A stretch of DNA of 33,518 nucleotides from Spirochaetia bacterium (GTDB lineage Bacteria; Spirochaetota; UBA4802; UBA5550), in NCBI GenBank assembly GCA_009885955.1, contig VFJS01000078.1:1-33518 (forward strand), in the 5' to 3' direction. This document shows positions 1 to 6,203 of this stretch, in pieces (positions within the stretch are counted from its first letter, which is position 1; the number at the start of each line of letters is the position of its first letter). A model generated the notes under the pieces. It was not told the DNA's origin. It saw only the letters and a list, made by a program, of their open reading frames with translations, and made no database searches. Both the position numbers and the translations under genes were made by a program.

Positions 1-26
1 CGTTTAAATTTCTTGTTTGTTTTCAT
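1..26 (-). CDS. start of a gene running off the left edge
   Basis: On the minus strand an ATG at 26-24 is preceded by a near-perfect Shine-Dalgarno GGAGGGA (37-31), with 6 nt between GGAGG and the ATG. The first codons read MKTNKKFK before the window ends. A second ATG lies directly upstream at 29-27 but sits too close to the ribosome binding site. Only eight codons are visible, so no product can be named. The gene would diverge from the acyltransferase-like gene at 71. Confidence 0.4.
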
Positions 27-70
27 CATGTCCCTCCAAAAAATATTTTTGAGGGATTATTGCATGAATT

Positions 71-754
71 TTGACTTATGGGAAGATGGGGTTTATCGAG
101 CGCTTACTAATATTTGCCTTGTTTAATCGAAAATTTGCATGGAAGATTGTTATTTTATATGCCAGGTTTGCACTTAATACGATATTCAAGGTTGAGATTA
201 TTGTTGAGAACCACAACAACAATGAAGATTTGAAAAATGGTAATTATATTCTTTTAGGACTGAACCAGGAAAGTCTGCTTGATGCACTGGTATATCCTGC
301 CTCTGCACCGGAATATTTTATGACGGTAATGAACATCGAGTTTGCATTAATTCCTTTATTCGGATGGGTGAGTTCAATATTCGGCTGGGTCATATTCAGA
401 CAGTGGCCAGAACATGCGAAAAAAAAACTCAATAAAGTCGTTGCATACCTGAACAATGGGGGGATAATCCATATTTCAATAGAGGGGAAGCGGTCAAAAG
501 ACGGCAGATTAAATGAATATAAAAAGGGGCCGGTAGTGCTTGCCATAAATGCTCATGCTACAATAATCCCGGTTGTCATCCATGGAATGAGGGATCGTTT
601 ACCCTATGGTTCGATGGTTATACGGCCCGGGAAAGTGATTTTTAAAATGCTGAAAGGTATCTCAACTGCCGGGATGAGTTATAATGACAGAAACGAACTG
701 GTGAATATGCTGAGAAATATTGCCGAATCTGTTTTATTTCAAAATCACCAATAA
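71..754 (+). CDS. PlsC/LPLAT-family acyltransferase-like protein with substituted catalytic His
   Basis: A 227-residue protein resembling 1-acyl-glycerol-3-phosphate acyltransferases, which move an acyl chain onto lysophospholipids at the membrane. Conserved blocks appear in the expected order: block I NQESLLD (65-71), block II around NIEFALIPLFGW (88-99), block III IEGKRS (137-142, family form PEGTRS), and block IV KGPVVLA...IIPVVI (152-170). The family HX4D motif reads Q66-X4-D71, so the general-base His is Gln. The first ~40 residues are basic and hydrophobic, which fits membrane association. The start is TTG at 71, 15 nt after GAGGG. An in-frame ATG at 86 is possible, and TGA at 65-67 blocks anything further upstream. 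It could be a non-catalytic relative, an odd active form, or a dead gene. Fold confidence is fairly high, activity is doubtful. Confidence 0.7.
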   Translation: MTYGKMGFIERLLIFALFNRKFAWKIVILYARFALNTIFKVEIIVENHNNNEDLKNGNYILLGLNQESLLDALVYPASAPEYFMTVMNIEFALIPLFGWVSSIFGWVIFRQWPEHAKKKLNKVVAYLNNGGIIHISIEGKRSKDGRLNEYKKGPVVLAINAHATIIPVVIHGMRDRLPYGSMVIRPGKVIFKMLKGISTAGMSYNDRNELVNMLRNIAESVLFQNHQ

Positions 755-828
755 TCAGGTCATTTGCCGATACAGGACTTTGACCGGCAGATATACTGGA
801 TGATGAAGGTGAACTGTTACCTGCTCCC

Positions 829-2421
829 CTACTCCACTTTGTACACCCACAGGATAAACTCAACATTGTACCCCTTCTCAAGCTTTTCTATTTTCTGTAA
901 TGTCTCATCATCACCTCCGGTTTTAATTTTGAGATTTATTGTATCAATTTTTGATTCAATCTTTTTGAGCTCGTTGTTGTTATGAATGATCTCGCTGTAA
1001 TGGCTGTAAAAGCCCTTTGCATTTAAATGATGTATCTTCTTCTTTAAGTCAGCTTCTTCTATTTTGAGCTGGGAGAGCTGGTAGGTATAGGATTTATGCT
1101 TTAAGGCCTCGATCTTCTTTAGCCTTGCTTCACCGAGGGTCATTATTTGATTCAGTTCATGGGGCTCTACGCAGGTGAGGATAAGTGTGATGGTGTCTAT
1201 TCCCTTTTCCAGTTTTATGAAGTCATTTGATTTGATATCAGGGAAATAGTTGTATATGGTGACCCTGCCGGAGACATAGGATCCGGGTGGGATGTTATTC
1301 AGCTCATTCAGATTACTGCCGGAAAGTTTTTCAACTGTTGTTGCCTTCTCGGTTCTTATTATCTCAATTTCATTTATATCTGACTTTTTCAGTATAATTC
1401 TTTTTGAATTCTTGAGCAAGAATATCTTTTCCGGGAAAATGTTGAGTACCGGGAGTTCAATTTCTACAATCTCCCTAATTATATTGTCAAAATAGTTTAT
1501 CTTTGCAATGCACTGAAACTTGCTGTTATACTGATAGTCTTTCATGGCTCCTTCATAGTGCCTGTAAAAAAGTTTGCTCACTGTACGGATCGCTTTGGTG
1601 AAGGAGAAGGTTTTGCCTGACAGGGACACTGCAAGGATGATTATTATAAATAGAAGGAGATATTCCTTCCAGGAGGAGACGAGGATCCTGAATGAGGTTG
1701 TCCGAAAGGAGATGTATTCCTTCACCGACAAAGGGGCAAAGAGCTTTATGCCGGAATAGTTGAATAAATCAATGAATATATGGCTTGAATAGGCAATGAT
1801 GGAGGCAATATAAAAAGATTCTGAGATAATCATTACCAGTACCATGGCAACTGCAAGGATGAAGACTGCAAAGACCGAATGGGTCACTGTCCGGTGGCCG
1901 TATTTTCTTAAGATCCATCGTGCAAGGCCGGGAAAGATCCTCCCGATGAGGCTTTCGGGATGGTCAATGTCGGGGAGGAGTGCGGGGGGAATTCTATTTG
2001 TAGTAGGAGGGGGAAAAGTCCTTGAAATTTTCAGGGCACCGAAGAATACCATCATTGCATCTCCTACAAACTTATCGATGGTTCCTCCATGCTTGTGTGC
2101 AATGTATGTCATCTCTTTAATGTATTCATTGAGCATTGATGAAAGCTCTTCTGGTTCCATGTTATCGGTGATTTCTGTGAAGCCTTTGATGTCGGAGAAA
2201 AAGATTGTTAGTTTTTTGCGTTCTGTTTTGAATGTGGATGTTTGCTCACCCTTGATAATGGAATCAACGAGTTGTATTGGAAGGTATTTTTTTATTCCAT
2301 TTGTAATGGTTTCCATTTGTGATTTTGCAATATGTATTTTCAACATAGTGGAAATTCCACAAATATATGATAAAAACAGATTCCGGAAATCGATAAAAAC
2401 CAGAAAGTATTTCCTATCCAA
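829..2421 (-). CDS. chimeric ORF: truncated class III cyclase joined to a YdjM/DUF457 membrane domain
   Basis: Residues 44-129 match the first half of a class III adenylate/guanylate cyclase domain. They include the linker YLPIQLVDSI and both metal-binding Asp regions, FFSDIKGFT (D77) and DKFVGDAMMVFFG (D121). The second half of the ~180-residue domain is missing. At about residue 145 the sequence continues as a YdjM-type (DUF457, predicted membrane metal hydrolase) protein lacking its usual N-terminus: LLPDIDHP (148-155), YGHRTVTHS (175-182), SHIFID (213-218). A membrane helix follows at ~254-270, then a charged ~260-residue tail with coiled-coil-like stretches, which I do not recognise. The only long start is TTG at 2421 with no clear ribosome binding site, and no sensor domain precedes the cyclase part. 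It looks like fusion by deletion or recombination of two genes. A functional fusion or an assembly error cannot be excluded. Confidence 0.65.
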   Translation of the reverse strand: MDRKYFLVFIDFRNLFLSYICGISTMLKIHIAKSQMETITNGIKKYLPIQLVDSIIKGEQTSTFKTERKKLTIFFSDIKGFTEITDNMEPEELSSMLNEYIKEMTYIAHKHGGTIDKFVGDAMMVFFGALKISRTFPPPTTNRIPPALLPDIDHPESLIGRIFPGLARWILRKYGHRTVTHSVFAVFILAVAMVLVMIISESFYIASIIAYSSHIFIDLFNYSGIKLFAPLSVKEYISFRTTSFRILVSSWKEYLLLFIIIILAVSLSGKTFSFTKAIRTVSKLFYRHYEGAMKDYQYNSKFQCIAKINYFDNIIREIVEIELPVLNIFPEKIFLLKNSKRIILKKSDINEIEIIRTEKATTVEKLSGSNLNELNNIPPGSYVSGRVTIYNYFPDIKSNDFIKLEKGIDTITLILTCVEPHELNQIMTLGEARLKKIEALKHKSYTYQLSQLKIEEADLKKKIHHLNAKGFYSHYSEIIHNNNELKKIESKIDTINLKIKTGGDDETLQKIEKLEKGYNVEFILWVYKVE

Positions 2422-2471
2422 GGGACATATAACATCTTCTCGGAATCAATTTTCATGAAAAAAAGTAAGTT

Positions 2472-2495
2472 TATGCACTCTGCCTTAAAATTTAC
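2472..2495 (+). repeat. direct repeat copy 1 (24 bp)
   Basis: This copy matches 3770-3793 at 21 of 24 positions in the same orientation; the core is TATGCAC-CTG-CTTAAAATTT. The two copies bracket the brnTA pair and the broken DUF1566 gene, about 1.3 kb apart. It may be a scar of insertion or duplication. No transposase belongs to it. Confidence 0.5.
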
Positions 2496-2540
2496 ATGAA
2501 AAACAGCGGGATATTCTCCCAAAATACAAATAATTATTTC

Positions 2541-2577
2541 TTGACATTAATTTATTCTATAATTATATTATAATTAT
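2541..2577 (+). promoter_or_regulatory. brnTA promoter and palindromic operator
   Basis: TTGACA (2541-2546) and TATATT (2564-2569) are separated by 17 bp. A 19-bp palindrome with perfect 9-bp arms (2559-2567 and 2569-2577, centre T2568) covers the -10 box and reaches into the brnT start codon. BrnA antitoxins are known to repress their own operon by binding promoter inverted repeats, so this is the likely operator. The predicted transcript start falls at or next to the ATG at 2576, and no Shine-Dalgarno is seen, which suggests a leaderless mRNA. The AT-richness lowers the significance of the palindrome. Confidence 0.5.
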
Positions 2578-2869
2578 GGCAGAGATTTCCTTTATATGGG
2601 ACCCCCAAAAAGACTCTTCCAATATCCAGAAGCACGGGATCTCTTTTAAGGAAGCCAGGTCGGTTTTTCATGATGATTATGCCCGTCTCATGCATGATCC
2701 CGATCACTCCTAAGATGAAGATAGATTTCTCATACTCGGAATGAGTGAAAAGCTGAATGTTCTCGTGGTTTGCCATTGCTACAAAGAGAAGGATGAAATC
2801 ATAAGGATAATTTCAGCACGCAAGGCGACAAGAAACGAAAAAAAAACATACCAGGAGTTCAAGAAATGA
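2576..2869 (+). pseudogene. brnT: BrnT-family toxin gene interrupted by an in-frame TAA
   Basis: The frame encodes a BrnT toxin (RelE-like ribonuclease fold that cuts RNA) of about 97 residues. It has the hallmark N-terminus FIWDPQK (6-12), NIQKHGISFKEA (16-27) and VFHDD, and the C-terminal core IIRIISARKATRNEK. Codon 46 (2711-2713) is TAA in an otherwise intact frame (DPDHS-stop-DEDRFLILG), where the family usually has a polar residue. Reading resumes in the same frame to TGA at 2867-2869, so this is a point nonsense change and not a frameshift. Restart at ATG codon 55 would lose the N-terminal half. The stop overlaps the brnA start (ATGA), the usual coupled arrangement. Most likely an inactivated toxin; a sequencing error is the main alternative. 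Confidence 0.8.
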
Positions 2870-3075
2870 GAAAAGAATACAACTTCATCAATTCCATGAA
2901 AAACCCCTACCCGGCCAGGCTAAAAAAACAGATAACCATTAAAATCGACGGGGAGACAATCGATTATTTCAAGTCACTGGCCGCTGAAACGGGCATTCCC
3001 TACCAGAACCTGATAAACCTCTACCTGGCCGATTGCGCCCAAAGCCATAAAAAGCCTAAGCTTAACTGGAAATGA
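2866..3075 (+). CDS. brnA: BrnA-family antitoxin
   Basis: A 69-residue protein with the BrnA/CopG-like layout: a short N-terminal tail that would wrap the toxin, then the core LKKQITIKIDGETIDYFKSLA (about 19-39) and PYQNLINLYLADC, a ribbon-helix-helix DNA-binding dimerisation unit. BrnA neutralises BrnT and represses the shared promoter. Its ATG overlaps the last codons of brnT, so it depends on translation through brnT or on internal initiation. The brnT nonsense codon lies ~150 nt upstream and could cause polar effects. It appears complete and undamaged. Confidence 0.75.
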   Translation: MRKEYNFINSMKNPYPARLKKQITIKIDGETIDYFKSLAAETGIPYQNLINLYLADCAQSHKKPKLNWK

Positions 3076-3168
3076 TATGAGCCTCCGGCTTCAAAGTCAT
3101 TGCGGCATGTTCGGCAAAATTCGAAAATTTCAATGATCCCCTAATCTTAAATATTGGCCTCTATTTGT

Positions 3169-3708
3169 TTATTTGTTCTCAATAACACATCGAACAAAAT
3201 TTTTATTCGGCTCATAACCGGATTTCAAAGAACCATTATAGAAAGTAAAATAAACAGTAAAACTTGAAGTAGTTGGGTATTTATCTGAAGCCCAGTATGT
3301 TCCTGATGGATTTTTAAACGCTTCCTTATTTTGTTTGTATGTTTCATCCAGTTCATCCTTTGTGGGAAGCCTCATACCTTTTGATTTGCAATAGCTGTCA
3401 GCCTCAGGCCATGATAGGTTTGCAACCTTATCATCCCATGTCAATCTTCCGAAATTGATCTTTTCAACAACTGCATCACCCTCTGACATTGCTGTCATTT
3501 TAACATCCACTATTTCAAGGTTGAGGTCATATATCTTTTCAATTGCTTGATTATTTTCCTTAAAAATGATCAGAATATATAATCGGATTGTTTTTCCTTT
3601 AAATTTGTTTAAAAAATTATCTTTAGATAATAAAAAACTTTTATTATAAATATCGTCCCTTGGATTTTTTTCAAAATGTTTATTAACATTTGTTAAAAAT
3701 ATACGGCC
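3169..3708 (-). pseudogene. 5'-truncated DUF1566 (Lcl_C) domain gene
   Basis: The C-terminal ~110 residues carry a DUF1566/C-type-lectin-like domain: LTWDDKVANLSWPEADSYC, then KGMRLPTKDEL, YWASDK, and a closing FVRCV with the paired Cys. In the family this domain is usually the C-terminal part of exported proteins. The frame stays open upstream of the GTG at 3510 to a TAG at 3709-3711, giving about 66 more codons that look protein-like but contain no ATG, GTG or TTG. Stops in this frame lie just beyond. The gene has therefore lost its 5' part, including any signal peptide. A short gene from GTG 3510 (113 residues) is possible but has no convincing ribosome binding site. Confidence 0.6.
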
Positions 3709-3769
3709 CTATTCAAGAGACAGAATAAAGGTTATAAGAAACTCCATATGTATGACAAATAATCAAATC

Positions 3770-3793
3770 TATGCACACTGTCTTAAAATTTGC
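3770..3793 (+). repeat. direct repeat copy 2 (24 bp)
   Basis: Same orientation as 2472-2495 with 21 of 24 bases identical. It lies just upstream of the truncated DUF1566 frame. Together the copies delimit a ~1.3-kb segment made of a toxin-antitoxin pair and a gene fragment. Confidence 0.5.
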
Positions 3794-3898
3794 GCCGTCC
3801 CAAAAAATGAAAAACTTACCTCTTCTGTATACTTTTACAGTAATAAATATTTAAGTAATGTCACCAATTTTTTGCTGATTTAGAAACTCGAATTTCCC

Positions 3899-4225
3899 TC
3901 ATGGAGGAATTGATTTTCTGTTCTCTTTTTTATGAGGTATGAAATAGCCTTTTATTATAGCATGTGTCTTAATCAACTTTTTGATTTCTCTATCTGCAAA
4001 AAATGAAAAAACAGCATCAGGCAACATAAAAGTTGAACACTCCGGGCATTCTTCCGGAGTTTTTTCAAAAGACTTCAAAATTGCCAGAGCCCAGGTTTTA
4101 CAGTCTATCTCTTTTAAATTAAAAAAGATTAACCACGAAAGGCTCGAACAGTACGAAAAGGGAAAATATTTTCTTTCGAGTTTTTCGTGTTTTTCGTGGT
4201 ACAATTCTTTTCTTTCTATATACAT
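3899..4225 (-). pseudogene. possible IS91-like transposase C-terminal remnant
   Basis: From about 4108 downwards the frame reads like the end of an IS91-type (Y2) transposase. A TWALAILKSFEKTPEECPEC block resembles the family pattern W-x-LL-x-F-x-DP-x-CP-x-C-G, and is followed by a helix-like DREIKKLIKTHAI. The first ~35 residues derive from an intergenic CACGAAA repeat (4131-4200) and are probably not original coding sequence. No catalytic region is present, so this would be a dead fragment. The opposite strand also holds a 93-codon frame (3981-4262) with no family resemblance. The call rests on pattern memory only. Confidence 0.35.
4131..4200. repeat. CACGAAA-type inverted repeat downstream of the alcohol dehydrogenase gene
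   Basis: ACCACGAAA (4132-4140) pairs with TTTCGTGGT (4192-4200), and inner CTCGAA/TTCGAG segments can also pair. In minus-strand RNA the 3' arm is followed by TAATCTTTTTTAA, so it may end the alcohol dehydrogenase operon. A 15-bp piece (4126-4140) recurs exactly, in reverse orientation, at 12440-12454. Confidence 0.5.
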
Positions 4226-4248
4226 AATTACAAATCATCATGAATGTG

Positions 4249-5427
4249 TCATAACCTATTAATCACTATACTCCGTATCTGTTCTCTCGTCAGAGGTACC
4301 GGATTGTTCTTGTAACCGGCCCCGTCTATAATCTTTTCAACATCCATTTCTTTCACCCCGTAAGCACCGAGGCGGGGAATGTTCAGCTCATCAATCCATC
4401 CATATACTGTTTCAATCAATTTCATACAGCATCCCCTGATATCCTTTACATCAGCGCCGGTTAACAGAGAACCTGCCCTGGCATATTTATCCAGTGCAAC
4501 GTTCCCGCCGGTTTCAAGAAGGATGGAGATATTCATGCGTATTGCCTCACCTGCCAGCGAGCCGCATATTACGCCATGGGGGATATCAAAATATCCTCCA
4601 ATGGGCGATGCAAGGCCGTGTATAATTCCCAGGCCGGCATTTGCAAGGGCCAGCCCTGAAAAAAGTGCTGCCAGGGCCATGCTGCCGCGGAGGCTGATAT
4701 TGTCAGGCTCCGAGTTGCATAGCGGTACAAGGGAATCCCGCACAATTTCCAAGCCTTTCAGTGCCAGGGCGTCGGTAAAGGGCGATGCCGCTTTTGACAC
4801 ATAGGAGCCAAGGAGCTGGGTAAAGGCATCCATCCCTGCTGCTGCCGTGATATGTCCCGGAGTACCGAGGGCAAGTTCAGGATCTATGATTGCTGTATCA
4901 GGGACAAACTTTTCATGGCGCAGTGATTTTTTGAAGCCCAGAGGGCCTATCCGGCTTAACACCGCATTTTTTGTAGCCTCGCTCCCTGTACCTGCTGTAG
5001 TCGGCACTGCTATGAAGGGGAGTTTCCTGCCGTCATGGGCCTTTCCCATGCCGGCGCCTTCAAGGTAATCCATGACACTTCCGTCAACGGGAATCATTGC
5101 TGATATTGCCTTCCCGCAATCCACAACGCTCCCGCCGCCCACGGCAACGACAGCGGCAATTCCATCACTTCTGAAGCGGCTTACCGCAGCATCGACAATT
5201 TCAGGAGACGGTTCATTTTTTATGGTGATATGACGGTAACCGATTCCGCTGCCGGTGAGATGGTCAATGAGCATCTGCATCCTGCCTGACCTGGCCAGGG
5301 AGGAGTCTCCTGTGACAAGGAGTATGCGTCTCCCGTATTTTTTTATCTGTTCAGGAAGTTCTTTTATTTTGCCCGGCCCGTAAATTATATCAGGCACTCC
5401 GGAAAAAATGAAGGGGGCTATTTCCAT
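4249..5427 (-). CDS. iron-type (group III) alcohol dehydrogenase
   Basis: A 392-residue NAD(P)-dependent dehydrogenase of the Fe-ADH superfamily, acting on alcohols or aldehydes in the cytoplasm. It has the Rossmann GGGS (97-100) with D103, the PTTAGTGSE segment (142-150), and the metal-site blocks GMDAFTQ (198-204) and HGLASPIGGYFDIPHG. Metal ligands would be D200, H270 and H284. The second ligand, His in FucO-type enzymes, is Q204, a variant I also associate with other family members. The start ATG has AAGGA close upstream and lies inside the last codons of the LsrG-like gene (10-nt overlap), so translation is probably coupled. The substrate is unknown; the neighbour hints at a small hydroxy-ketone or aldehyde, which is inference. 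Confidence 0.85.
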   Translation of the reverse strand: MEIAPFIFSGVPDIIYGPGKIKELPEQIKKYGRRILLVTGDSSLARSGRMQMLIDHLTGSGIGYRHITIKNEPSPEIVDAAVSRFRSDGIAAVVAVGGGSVVDCGKAISAMIPVDGSVMDYLEGAGMGKAHDGRKLPFIAVPTTAGTGSEATKNAVLSRIGPLGFKKSLRHEKFVPDTAIIDPELALGTPGHITAAAGMDAFTQLLGSYVSKAASPFTDALALKGLEIVRDSLVPLCNSEPDNISLRGSMALAALFSGLALANAGLGIIHGLASPIGGYFDIPHGVICGSLAGEAIRMNISILLETGGNVALDKYARAGSLLTGADVKDIRGCCMKLIETVYGWIDELNIPRLGAYGVKEMDVEKIIDGAGYKNNPVPLTREQIRSIVINRL

Positions 5428-5729
5428 GTTTCCTTATCCAGGGGGGCGATGACCCTGTGGGCAATACCCTCCCGGGGCTTATCCATCCACGGTGCCACGG
5501 TGTCCCTCCATTTCAGGTAGTGGGCCGTCTCCTTGTGCTTTTTTGACGCCTCTGAGCTGGAATAGGCTTCATAGAGGGTAAACCTTCCCGGATTATCCAT
5601 GGACTGCAGAACATCAAAACGGAGATTTCCCTCTTCTTTAATTGAATGATTATGATTTTCAACTGTGGCATTAATGAATTCATCCCTGAACTCTTCTTTC
5701 ACATATACCGTTACGACAGTCACAATCAT
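5418..5729 (-). CDS. LsrG/YgiN-like antibiotic biosynthesis monooxygenase (ABM) domain protein
   Basis: A 103-residue single-domain protein with the dimeric ferredoxin-like ABM fold. The segments ENHNHSIKEEGNLRFDVLQ, RFTLYEAYSS and HKETAHY closely follow E. coli LsrG, an isomerase of phosphorylated AI-2 breakdown products. No lsr transport, kinase or aldolase gene is present, so AI-2 turnover should not be assumed; other members act on quinones or small carbonyl compounds. GGAGG lies 8 nt upstream of the ATG. The gene overlaps the alcohol dehydrogenase gene by 10 nt, which suggests the two products act on the same compound. Confidence 0.8.
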   Translation of the reverse strand: MIVTVVTVYVKEEFRDEFINATVENHNHSIKEEGNLRFDVLQSMDNPGRFTLYEAYSSSEASKKHKETAHYLKWRDTVAPWMDKPREGIAHRVIAPLDKETWK

Positions 5730-5765
5730 GACAACCCCTCCCGGGCTGGAATTTTATAGATTAGG

Positions 5766-6203
5766 TTAATACCGTATCTTTCTTATCTCATCCCGTGCAA
5801 GCTCATCGCACCTTTCATTTTCCCGGTGCCCGCTGTGGCCCTTGATCCATAACCACTCGATATCATGACTCCTGGACTCTTCATACAGCTCCATCCATAG
5901 ATCCCTGTTTTTAACATCTTTTTTGGCCGCAGTCTTCCAGTTGTTCTTAAGCCAGGTATGAATCCATAGAGTTATACCGTTTTTGACATACTGTGAATCG
6001 GTGGTTAACTGAATTCTGCACTTCTCTTTTACCGACTTGAGCCCTTCGATAACCGCAGTGAGTTCCATCCTGTTGTTCGTTGTTTCCCTTTCCCCTCCTG
6101 AGAGCTCTTTGACATGGTCATCGTATTTCAGAATGGCGCCCCAGCCTCCGGGCCCCGGGTTCCCGCTGCAGGCTCCATCTGTATATATATGGATACATTT
6201 CAT
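5766..6203 (-). CDS. rnhA: ribonuclease HI
   Basis: RNase HI cleaves the RNA strand of RNA-DNA hybrids (R-loops, Okazaki primers) in the cytoplasm. The 145 residues span the complete domain, slightly shorter than the ~155 of E. coli. The catalytic set is D9 ([15 protein letters not shown]), E47 (NNRMELTA), D69 (TTDSQYV) and D133 (ENERCDELA), with the assisting His at KGHSGH (123). The ATG overlaps the TGA of the upstream DUF457-fusion gene (ATGA), so a housekeeping enzyme is translationally tied to an envelope gene chain. The LsrG-like gene follows 36 nt downstream. Confidence 0.95.
   Translation of the reverse strand: MKCIHIYTDGACSGNPGPGGWGAILKYDDHVKELSGGERETTNNRMELTAVIEGLKSVKEKCRIQLTTDSQYVKNGITLWIHTWLKNNWKTAAKKDVKNRDLWMELYEESRSHDIEWLWIKGHSGHRENERCDELARDEIRKIRY

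Noticed and set aside
1844-2458. 204-codon plus-strand frame opposite the cyclase/DUF457 chimera
   Set aside because: The minus strand carries clear cyclase and DUF457 motifs; this frame is an antisense shadow.
2340-2522. 60-codon minus-strand frame upstream of the chimera, considered as a lost N-terminal sensor of the cyclase
   Set aside because: It is hydrophobic but too short, in another frame, and without a match to known sensor modules.
2711-2713. Programmed recoding of the brnT TAA
   Set aside because: TAA is not a selenocysteine or pyrrolysine codon, and no recoding structure or similar case in the family is known to me; a nonsense mutation is simpler.
3981-4262. 93-codon plus-strand frame
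   Set aside because: It overlaps the CACGAAA repeat and the transposase-like remnant, with no ribosome binding site or family pattern.
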